A DNA stretch of 13,526 nt from JAYGED01 sp046582565. Lineage in GTDB: Bacteria; Pseudomonadota; Alphaproteobacteria; JAAXGF01. The notes under the pieces were generated by a model. That model was given only the letters and a program-made list of their open reading frames with translations. It was not told the origin of the DNA and searched no databases. Shown in pieces: positions 1-5,804 of the stretch. Both the position numbers and the translations under genes were made by a program. How positions within the stretch are numbered: position 1 is the stretch's first letter; every line of letters starts with the position of its first letter. The DNA lies in the NCBI GenBank assembly GCA_046582565.1, contig JAYGED010000152.1, positions 1 through 13,526 on the forward strand, given 5' to 3'.

Positions 1-207
1 GCCATCGCACCGGGCTATATCGCCACCGAAATGGTGCGCGCCGTGCCCGAGGAGGTGTTGAATGCGAAGATTCTCCCCTATATCCCCGTCGGCAGGCTCG
101 GAGAGCCCGAGGAAGTCGCCCGCTGCGTGGTCTTTCTCGCCGCCGATGAGGCCGGTTTTATCACCGGCTCCACCCTGACCGTTAACGGCGGCCAATATAT
201 GGTGTGA
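1..207 (+). CDS. SDR-family reductase, PhaB-like (acetoacetyl-CoA / 3-oxoacyl reductase), 3' end only
   Basis: This is the C-terminal 68 residues of a short-chain dehydrogenase; the 5' part, with the Rossmann glycine motif and catalytic Tyr-Lys, lies before the window. Visible are PGYIATEMV (residues 4-12 of the fragment), RLGEPEEVA, and the terminal block ITGSTLTVNGGQYM before a TGA stop. PGYI-T-MV and the NGGQYM-type end are closest to what I know of PhaB acetoacetyl-CoA reductases, which make (R)-3-hydroxybutyryl-CoA with NADPH for polyhydroxybutyrate synthesis. A FabG-type 3-oxoacyl-ACP reductase is the main alternative. The SDR family assignment is firm, the PhaB subtype is likely, and the partner genes (phaA, phaC) are outside the window. 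It is not obviously part of the cobalamin cluster. Confidence 0.85.
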   Translation, partial: AIAPGYIATEMVRAVPEEVLNAKILPYIPVGRLGEPEEVARCVVFLAADEAGFITGSTLTVNGGQYMV

Positions 208-217
208 CGGCGATCAC

Positions 218-247
218 TTGAATCAGCGCTTTGAGTAGCGATATATT
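218..247 (+). promoter_or_regulatory. candidate sigma70-type promoter for the downstream secreted protein
   Basis: TTGAAT (218-223, 4/6 match to the -35 consensus) and TATATT (242-247, 5/6 match to the -10) are separated by 18 nt. They lie in the most AT-rich part of the window, between the SDR stop and the next gene. A start near 254 would leave a leader of about 80 nt. This is seen by eye only. A short inverted repeat, CGCT/AGCG (227-240), overlaps the spacer. Confidence 0.35.
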
Positions 248-335
248 CAATAATCAATTATTTACGAATTCCAGGCCATGCTTGCGTCAAGGTTATGATG
301 CGCTGCCATAGCAATAGCAGATGAAGGTTCTATAT

Positions 336-1418
336 ATGTTCCAGATTTTATTGCGATCCGCCAGGATTCAGCTTCTCAAGACCCCGCGCGCTCTGGCGCT
401 TGCGGCGATTGTCGCGGTCGGCTTCTCGAGCCCCCTGATGGCCGCCGAACATGGCGAAGACGACCCCCTGACCCGTGAAGAACTACTGGCGGCGGCGCTC
501 GCCGGCGATCCAGGGGCGCGAGATGCCCTGGGAGCTTTGTTCAGCGAGGCGAGCGGCGACAGCGAGGCCATCGTCGCCCTGGCGGTCGAACTGATCGGTG
601 CGCTTGAAGGCGATCCGGTGGCGATTGCCGATGCCGCGACCCTGATTGCTGATGTCGCGACGGACGCCCTCTCGACCCAGCCCATCGTCCAGATCTCGGT
701 CGACGCTAAATTCAAATTGCCCCCCGGCGCCCTGGGCTGGGATCTCGGGTCGCCCGATTCACCGGCCTTCCTGGGCTTTTCCAAATTGACCCAGGGCAAC
801 AAGGGCATCGTCTCAGGCGCGACCGGCGGCGTTCAACGTCCCGGCGGCGAAGGGCTGCTATCCGATGGTCTGATCAATGTGTCGAGGATTTCTCTCGATG
901 TCGATGTGCCCGACGGCAGCTATCGCCTGATCCTGATGACCGACGACCAGGGCACCCAGAATTTCAGAAGTCCTCTGGGCAAGGCGATTACCGTCAACGG
1001 TGTGCGTACGAATATGCCCGTCGGGTCGCCCGACGGTTGGGCCGTCAATGGATCGCTCGGCGGCTCCGGCGATCAGGACGCTTCCCTCGTGGGCACCGGC
1101 ACCGGGGGCGCAACGATGATCTATGTCGAGGTGGTGAACGGCAAGCTGACAATTGAATTCGAAGCGGCGGACAATTTCGATATCCTGCTCACCGCGCTCG
1201 TTCTCGAACCGGCCAATGGACCGAGCGTGCTCTTCACAGCCGAGGACATCTTCACCGACAATGAAGAGTTTCTCTTCGCAGAAGCGGTTATCGCCGACGC
1301 CATCGGCGAGGCGTTTGAGACCATCGCCACGGCGGCGGGCGGTGAAGACGAACGCGAGGACATCCTCGACCTCGATGATCCCGAGGCCGAAACCACCGAT
1401 GCCGTGAGACCGAGCTAA
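336..1418 (+). CDS. secreted protein of unknown function with short helical repeats and a galactose-binding-like (malectin/CBM-like) domain
   Basis: I do not recognise a named family. The N-terminus is a signal peptide: basic residues (R7, R10, K15, R18), a hydrophobic run at about 19-30, and a likely cut near A36/A37, so export is expected. Residues 57-73, 74-91 and 92-109 form three 17-18-residue units, each starting GD and continuing as an Ala/Leu-rich helix. Residues about 118-292 look like a jelly-roll: a GWDLGSPDSPAF start, LLSDGLI, VPDGSYRLIL, ITVNG, and GKLTIEFEAADN ending in ALVLEP. This is the pattern of carbohydrate-binding malectin/CBM-type sandwiches. The last 20-30 residues are acidic. 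The protein has no cysteine. ATG 336 was chosen because GAAGG lies 8 nt upstream; ATG 321, in the same frame, has no visible SD and would add 5 residues. The gene converges on cobT 7 bp away and is probably a separate unit. Confidence 0.75.
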   Translation: MFQILLRSARIQLLKTPRALALAAIVAVGFSSPLMAAEHGEDDPLTREELLAAALAGDPGARDALGALFSEASGDSEAIVALAVELIGALEGDPVAIADAATLIADVATDALSTQPIVQISVDAKFKLPPGALGWDLGSPDSPAFLGFSKLTQGNKGIVSGATGGVQRPGGEGLLSDGLINVSRISLDVDVPDGSYRLILMTDDQGTQNFRSPLGKAITVNGVRTNMPVGSPDGWAVNGSLGGSGDQDASLVGTGTGGATMIYVEVVNGKLTIEFEAADNFDILLTALVLEPANGPSVLFTAEDIFTDNEEFLFAEAVIADAIGEAFETIATAAGGEDEREDILDLDDPEAETTDAVRPS

Positions 1419-1425
1419 GCCGAAC

Positions 1426-2454
1426 TCACTCTGACTTTCCGCTAACGCCGGCATCGGCGAAGGTCGCCATGCCGTTATGAGTCTGCACCGCGGCGCGCAG
1501 CAAGCCTGCCGCCAGGGCGGCGCCCGTGCCTTCGCCGAGGCGCATGGCGAGATCGAGCAGCGGTGTTTTATTCAAATGATCGGCAAGACGGCGGTGGCCG
1601 GGCTCGACCGAAAGATGGGCGAGCTGGCAATGATCGAGTCCGGACTCGTTATCGGCTGCCAACACGGCAGCGGCGGCGCTACAGACGTAGCCGTCAAGCA
1701 GCACCGGCGTTCGTTTCAGCCGCGCCGCCAGCACCGCCCCGGCGATGCCCGCGAGTTCTCTCCCGCCGACCCGGCGCAACGCCTCCCAAGGGTCGGCGAG
1801 CGCCTCGCCATGGAGCGCCATGGCTTGCTCGACCGCCACCCTTTTACGCTCCATGCCGGCTTCATCGATCCCGGTTCCCGCCCCGATCCAGCTTGCCGGC
1901 TCACCACCGAACAGGGAGCAGGCGAGCGCCGCTGCGCTGGTCGTGTTGGCAATCCCCATCTCGCCGAGGCAGAGGATATCCACATCGTCTTCGAGGGCCG
2001 CCATGCCCGCCGCGATGGCCCCTACGCAGGCCGCCTCGTCCATGGCCGGGCCCGTGGTGAAATCGACGGTCGGCTCGTCCAGGGCGAGAGGGATGACTTT
2101 CAGCCGCGCCCCGACCACCGCGCAGATTTGATTGATCGCCGCTCCGCCGGCCTGGAAATTGGCGACCATCTGTTCGGTGACGGATGGGGGAAACGCCGAG
2201 ACCCCCTGAGCGACCACACCGTGATTGCCGGCAAAGACGCAGGTCAGCAGATTATCGGCGCGCGGCGGATAGCCTCCCTGCCAGGCCGCGGTCCAGGCGC
2301 TCAACGCCTCGAGCCGCCCGAGCGACCCCGCCGGCTTGGTGAGCTGCGCCTCGTGTTCGGCGGCCTCGTCCGCCGCCGCCTGGTCGGGGCCGGGAAGCGC
2401 CGCCATGAGGCGGCGCACATCGTCGAGGCTGGTCACGGTCGGCAATTCTGACAT
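1426..2454 (-). CDS. cobT: nicotinate-nucleotide--dimethylbenzimidazole phosphoribosyltransferase (CobT; CobU in Pseudomonas denitrificans naming)
   Basis: This cytoplasmic enzyme transfers phosphoribosyl from nicotinate mononucleotide to 5,6-dimethylbenzimidazole, giving alpha-ribazole 5'-phosphate for the lower ligand of cobalamin. The 342-residue length is normal. Visible family blocks are KPAGSLGRLE (40-49), FAGNHGVVAQGVSAFP (74-89), the GEMGIANTT block (164-172), GAGTGID (191-197), and RLGEGTGAALA (305-315). The Glu at 308 matches the catalytic glutamate (E317 in the Salmonella enzyme). ATG 2454 is preceded by AGGT at about 6 nt; a TTG one codon earlier is possible but unnecessary. It is divergent from cobS and is not preceded by the cobalamin riboswitch. 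It must not be confused with the CobT subunit of the cobalt chelatase, which shares the name. Confidence 0.96.
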   Translation of the reverse strand: MSELPTVTSLDDVRRLMAALPGPDQAAADEAAEHEAQLTKPAGSLGRLEALSAWTAAWQGGYPPRADNLLTCVFAGNHGVVAQGVSAFPPSVTEQMVANFQAGGAAINQICAVVGARLKVIPLALDEPTVDFTTGPAMDEAACVGAIAAGMAALEDDVDILCLGEMGIANTTSAAALACSLFGGEPASWIGAGTGIDEAGMERKRVAVEQAMALHGEALADPWEALRRVGGRELAGIAGAVLAARLKRTPVLLDGYVCSAAAAVLAADNESGLDHCQLAHLSVEPGHRRLADHLNKTPLLDLAMRLGEGTGAALAAGLLRAAVQTHNGMATFADAGVSGKSE

Positions 2455-2537
2455 CAAGATACCTGGATTTAAGTTGATGAATGCTGTTTATCCTCAGTTC
2501 GTCATAGCCGCAAAGCCACAACCGGGGAACTGCTGTT
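2455..2537. other. divergent intergenic region between cobT and cobS
   Basis: These 83 bp separate two divergent starts and should contain both promoters if the genes are transcribed from here. I saw only weak hexamers: TTGATG at 2474 for cobS without a good -10, and TTGCGG...TAAACA on the minus strand for cobT. There are no riboswitch core motifs, so neither gene appears to be under the cobalamin switch found further on. Confidence 0.3.
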
Positions 2538-3332
2538 TTGCCAGAGGCTAATACCAACACCGATAATGCTCGGCCCTGGCCGGGCGAACCCAAAGAATGG
2601 GTCGACGACCTGCGCCTTGCCGCCGGGTTTCTCACCCGTCTGCCCCTGCCTTCGTCTGCGGACCGGCCCCTGGCCCAGGCGGCGCGGGTGTTTCCGCTTG
2701 TCGGCGGCGCCCTCGGTCTGGCGGCGGGCCTGGTCTATGGCCTGGCCGCTGCCTTCGGTCTGCCGCCGCTGCTAGCGGCGGTCGCCACCCTGGCTTGCCT
2801 GATCGCCGCCACCGGCGCGCTCCACGAGGACGGGTTGGCCGATAGTGCCGACGGCCTGGGCGGCGGTTCGACAGCCAAAGACAAGCTCGCCATCATGCGC
2901 GATCATCATATCGGCGCCTACGGGGTCATCGCCGTCACTCTCGGGTTGTTGGCGCGCACGGCGGCGCTCGCCGAGTTGGCCGAGCCCGGCCGCGTTCTGG
3001 CCGCCCTGATCATGGCGGGCGCTGCCTCGCGGGCAGTTCTACCCCTGGTCATGTTGAAACTTTCCCGGGCGCGGAGCGACGGCCTGGCGAGCAGCGCCGG
3101 ATCGCCGGGACAGCGCGATGTTGCCATTGGCGGCGGCTTAGCGCTTTTCATCGCTGTCGTTGCCATCGATTTTACCGCCGCCCTGGCGGCCCTTATTATT
3201 GGCGCCCTGGCCGCCGCCGGAGTCGCTGCTCTGGCGCGCCGCCAGATTGGCGGCTATACCGGTGATATCCTCGGTGCTGTCCAACAGGCCGCCGAGATCG
3301 CCATTCTCGCAACTCTGGTAGCCCTCTTATGA
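2538..3332 (+). CDS. cobS: adenosylcobinamide-GDP ribazoletransferase (cobalamin synthase, CobS/CobV)
   Basis: This integral membrane enzyme joins adenosylcobinamide-GDP to alpha-ribazole (or its 5'-phosphate), giving adenosylcobalamin (phosphate) and GMP. The 264 residues are usual for the family. The diagnostic block HEDGLADSADGLGGG (96-110) is the Mg/substrate motif, followed by KDKLAIMRDHHIGAYG (115-129) and the C-terminal GGYTGDILGA (238-247). Hydrophobic segments at about 55-93, 131-147, 153-172, 195-230 and 252-264 fit a multipass protein. The start is a TTG at 2538 with GGGGAA upstream; the next in-frame options lie inside the conserved N-terminus (WVDDLRLAAGFLTRLP), so TTG is preferred. 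Its stop overlaps the cobC ATG (ATGA at 3329-3332), implying translational coupling. Confidence 0.95.
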   Translation: MPEANTNTDNARPWPGEPKEWVDDLRLAAGFLTRLPLPSSADRPLAQAARVFPLVGGALGLAAGLVYGLAAAFGLPPLLAAVATLACLIAATGALHEDGLADSADGLGGGSTAKDKLAIMRDHHIGAYGVIAVTLGLLARTAALAELAEPGRVLAALIMAGAASRAVLPLVMLKLSRARSDGLASSAGSPGQRDVAIGGGLALFIAVVAIDFTAALAALIIGALAAAGVAALARRQIGGYTGDILGAVQQAAEIAILATLVALL

Positions 3333-3961
3333 CTGATTTACCGACGACACGCTGGTGGTGGGTACGCCACGCTCCGGCATTTTGCATTGGCGGAGCCATT
3401 TACGGCAGTAGTGATGTCGAATGCGACACCTCTGACGATCTCAGCTTCCGTGGCCTGGCGGCGCGCCTGCCCGAGGACGCCCTGTGGGTCACCAGCCATC
3501 TCACGCGCACCCGGGAGACGGCGGCGGCAATTTTCGACGGCGGCGCGGCATCGACCACGCCGCTCATCGAAAAAGGCCTCGGCGAGCAATGTTTCGGGGA
3601 GTGGCAAGGCCAGACCCATGACGATCTGGCCCGCGAAAACACCCCGGCCTACCATAAATTCTGGCTCGCCCCGGCGCGCCATGTGCCACCCGGCGGCGAG
3701 AGCTTTACCGATGTCATGGTGCGGGTCGATGCCGTTATCAAACGGCTGACCGAAGCCCACGCCGGCCGCGATATCGTCGCCGTCGCCCATGGCGGCTCCA
3801 TCCGCGCCGCCCTCGCCCTGGCGCTCGGCGTCGATGCCAATGCCGACGCCGGCCTGTGCTTCACTGTCGATAATTTGTCGATCACCCAGATCGATCACGT
3901 CCCCGGACCCGGCGCCGGCGGAAACTGGAGAATTGTCTCGGTGAACCAGTCACCGGTGTAG
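3329..3961 (+). CDS. cobC: histidine phosphatase family protein, probable alpha-ribazole phosphatase (CobC type)
   Basis: The likely reaction is removal of the 5'-phosphate from alpha-ribazole phosphate or cobalamin phosphate, the last step of nucleotide loop assembly. The histidine phosphatase signature is present as VRHAP (12-16; H14 would be phosphorylated, and the usual RHG is RHA here). It is followed by SHLTRTRETA (56-65), EQCFGEWQGQTHDDL (86-100), GGESF (122-126) and VAHGGSIRA (152-160), whose H154 is the second catalytic His. The length of 210 is typical. The family also includes phosphoglycerate mutases and other phosphatases, so the substrate is inferred mainly from the 4-nt overlap with cobS and the neighbouring cobT. 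The name clashes with the threonine-phosphate decarboxylase also called CobC. Confidence 0.88.
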   Translation: MTDLPTTRWWWVRHAPAFCIGGAIYGSSDVECDTSDDLSFRGLAARLPEDALWVTSHLTRTRETAAAIFDGGAASTTPLIEKGLGEQCFGEWQGQTHDDLARENTPAYHKFWLAPARHVPPGGESFTDVMVRVDAVIKRLTEAHAGRDIVAVAHGGSIRAALALALGVDANADAGLCFTVDNLSITQIDHVPGPGAGGNWRIVSVNQSPV

Positions 3962-3979
3962 CGGGACAGTAAATCTTCA

Positions 3980-4160
3980 TGATAGGTTTGCACTAGGAAT
4001 CGAGAAGAGGGAAGCCGGTGACGCGTGTTCGCGAACACGCCATTCCGGCGCTGCCCCCGCAACTGTAAGCGGCGAGGCCCCGGCAACTGCCACTGATGTT
4101 ATCAGTTCAACATTGGGAAGGCGCCGGAGCCGTAATCGCCCAAGCCAGGAGACCTCCTCG
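3980..4160 (+). ncRNA. cobalamin (B12) riboswitch aptamer, AdoCbl-type
   Basis: Conserved core elements occur in order: AGGT (3984-3987), GAGGGAAGCCGGTG (4007-4020), ATTCCGG, CTGCCCCCGCAACTGTAAGC (the B12-box region, 4051-4070), GCCACTG (4089-4095), GGGAAGGCG (4115-4123) and AGCCAGGAGACCT (4143-4155). AGGT (3984-3987) pairs with ACCT (4152-4155) as the closing P1 helix, and CCGG (4015-4018) pairs with CCGG (4045-4048). Between the GGTG and ATTCC strands there is an 18-nt perfect palindrome (4023-4040) that folds as a 7-bp hairpin with loop CGCG, an expected variable arm. The switch lies 46 nt before the cobU ATG and should lower expression of the operon when adenosylcobalamin is plentiful. 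No U-run follows, which favours translational control. Confidence 0.95.
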
Positions 4161-4195
4161 AAACCACTAAGTCTCTAGTTCCTCGGCGGGAGGAG
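4154..4195 (+). promoter_or_regulatory. riboswitch expression platform: SD of cobU with two competing anti-SD strands
   Basis: The strong SD GAGGAG (4190-4195) can pair with TCCTC (4180-4184), using 4190-4194, in a compact hairpin with loop GGCGG (4185-4189). It can also pair with CTCCTC (4154-4159), six base pairs, a strand that overlaps the 3' side of P1. The loop GGCGG could also pair through GCGG with CCGC at 4057-4060 in the conserved aptamer segment, as in the loop-loop contact known for this class. The pairings are seen directly; which one is the repressed state is inferred. Confidence 0.6.
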
Positions 4196-4206
4196 AAAGA
4201 CATGCC

Positions 4207-4740
4207 ATGGCCGCGTCAACGATAGAAAACTCTAACGTCACCCTTGTCTTAGGCGGCGCCCGCTCGGGCAAGAGCGCCCATGGCGAAGCCCTCGCCGGGG
4301 GCCATGGCGGCGCTCTGGTCTATCTCGCCACCGCCGAGGCGCGCGATTCTGAGATGGGCGAGCGCATCGCCGCTCACCGGGCCCGCCGGGGACCAGGCTG
4401 GACCACCATCGAAGAACCCCTGGCCCTGGCCGAGACCCTGAGCAGACAGGCCACGGACGACGGCGTGGTATTGGTCGATTGCCTGACCCTGTGGCTGGCC
4501 AATCTGATCGAAGCCGGCCTTGACGCCGACCATGAGGGCCGCGCCCTTGCCACCACATTGGCGAGCCTGCCCGGCGCCGCTATTCTGATCTCAAACGAGG
4601 TCGGCCTGGGTATCGTCCCCGACAATGCCGCCGCGCGCGCCTTTCGCGATCACGCCGGGCGGCTCAACCAACGGATTGCCGCCGTGGCGGGCTGTGTGTT
4701 GTTCATGGCGGCCGGGCTGCCGCTTAACCTGAAAGGATGA
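4207..4740 (+). CDS. cobU: bifunctional adenosylcobinamide kinase / adenosylcobinamide-phosphate guanylyltransferase (CobU/CobP)
   Basis: This cytoplasmic enzyme phosphorylates adenosylcobinamide and then transfers GMP from GTP to give adenosylcobinamide-GDP, the substrate of CobS. The 177-residue protein has the P-loop GGARSGKS (16-23), RIAAHRARRGPGW (53-65), in which H57 corresponds to the guanylylated His of the Salmonella enzyme (His46), a Walker-B-like VDCLTLWLANL (90-100), and ISNEVGLGIVPDN (128-140). All key residues are present. ATG 4207 is the only start that opens this frame near the SD at 4190-4195 (11 nt away). A second ATG at 4202 is in another frame and stops after 7 codons. It is the first gene behind the riboswitch, and its stop overlaps the cobW ATG. 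Confidence 0.96.
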   Translation: MAASTIENSNVTLVLGGARSGKSAHGEALAGGHGGALVYLATAEARDSEMGERIAAHRARRGPGWTTIEEPLALAETLSRQATDDGVVLVDCLTLWLANLIEAGLDADHEGRALATTLASLPGAAILISNEVGLGIVPDNAAARAFRDHAGRLNQRIAAVAGCVLFMAAGLPLNLKG

Positions 4741-5801
4741 AGACCGCGATGGATGAAATTTCGGGCCGGGTGAGGAGCAAAATACCGGCGACGGTGATTA
4801 CCGGCTTTCTCGGCGCCGGCAAGACCAGCCTGATCCGTCATGTACTGGAGACCGCGAACGGGCGGCGTCTGGCGCTGATCATCAATGAATTCGGCGATGT
4901 GGGCATGGACCGCGATATCCTCGCCGCCTGCGGCATCGAGGGCTGCACAGAGGACGATATTGTCGAGCTGGCCAACGGCTGCATCTGCTGCACCGTGGCC
5001 GACGACTTCCTGCCCGTCATGGAAGCCCTGCTGGCGCGCCCAGAGCCGCCCGAGCATATCGTTATCGAGACCTCCGGTTTGGCTCTGCCCAAGCCCCTGA
5101 TTCAAGCCTTCAACTGGCCCGATATCCGCACCCGGGTGACGGTCGACGGGGTGATCACGGTGATCGATGCCGAGGCGGTTGCCGCCGGCCTGTTCGCCTC
5201 AGACCCCGAAGCGGTCGCCGCACAGCGCGCCGCCGACCCCATGCTGGATCATGACAGCCCCCTCGAGGAGGTCTTCGAGGACCAGCTTTACTGCGCCGAT
5301 ATGGTGGTGCTGAACAAGACCGACCTGCTCGACGAGGCGAGCCTGGCCCGGGTGCGGAGCGACATCGCCGCCAAGCTCAAGCCCGGGGTCAAGCTGGCGC
5401 CCACCAGCCACGCCCGGATCGACGCCGCCATTCTGCTCGGCCTCGATGCGGCGGCGGAAGATGATCTCGATACGCGGCCCTCGCACCATGACGGCCTGGA
5501 TGGCGAGCATGACCATGACGATTTCGAGAGCTTCACCGTGACCATCGAGGCAGTCGCCGACCCGCTCGCCCTGTACAGCCGAATCGAGGCGGCAATCGCG
5601 GCCCACGGCATTCTGCGCATTAAGGGTGTCGTCGAGGTGGCCAATAAGGACATGCGCCACGTCATCCAGGCGGTGGGCGCGCGGGTGCAGGGCTATTACG
5701 ACCGCGCCTGGCGCGACGGCGAACCCCGCCTGAGCCGCCTGGTGGTGATCGGCGAGATAGGCCTGGATGCGGCCGCCATAGCTCAGAGCCTGAAGGCTTG
5801 A
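4737..5801 (+). CDS. cobW: CobW, G3E-family GTP-dependent metallochaperone
   Basis: CobW proteins are P-loop GTPases of the COG0523 group. The cobalamin-cluster members are thought to deliver cobalt to the CobNST chelatase, although the exact role is not settled. Seen here are GFLGAGKT (23-30, P-loop), INEFGDVGMD (49-58), the metal-binding GCICC (81-85), ETSGLALP (111-118), NKTD (193-196, guanine specificity), and a His/Asp-rich stretch with SHHDGLDGEHDHDDF (249-263). A CobW C-terminal domain follows, with FTVTIEA, HGILRIKGVVEV and RVQGYYDRAW. The length of 354 is typical. ATG 4737 overlaps the cobU stop (ATGA); an in-frame ATG at 4749 (Met5) is an alternative. It ends 3 nt before cobN, the usual order in alphaproteobacterial cobalamin clusters. 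Confidence 0.95.
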   Translation: MKTAMDEISGRVRSKIPATVITGFLGAGKTSLIRHVLETANGRRLALIINEFGDVGMDRDILAACGIEGCTEDDIVELANGCICCTVADDFLPVMEALLARPEPPEHIVIETSGLALPKPLIQAFNWPDIRTRVTVDGVITVIDAEAVAAGLFASDPEAVAAQRAADPMLDHDSPLEEVFEDQLYCADMVVLNKTDLLDEASLARVRSDIAAKLKPGVKLAPTSHARIDAAILLGLDAAAEDDLDTRPSHHDGLDGEHDHDDFESFTVTIEAVADPLALYSRIEAAIAAHGILRIKGVVEVANKDMRHVIQAVGARVQGYYDRAWRDGEPRLSRLVVIGEIGLDAAAIAQSLKA

Positions 5802-5804
5802 TCC

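Noticed and set aside
227..240. Small inverted repeat CGCT/AGCG after the SDR stop, considered as a terminator
   Set aside because: It has only 4 bp of stem and no following T-run, and it overlaps the candidate promoter spacer.
1477..2451. A 324-residue open frame on the plus strand opposite cobT
   Set aside because: It is a high-GC shadow: cobT on the other strand matches its family over its full length, and the plus-strand translation is Arg/Gly/His-rich with no recognisable domain.
4023..4040. 18-nt perfect palindrome, considered as a protein operator
   Set aside because: It lies between two conserved strands of the riboswitch, where a variable hairpin arm is normal, so an RNA stem explains it.
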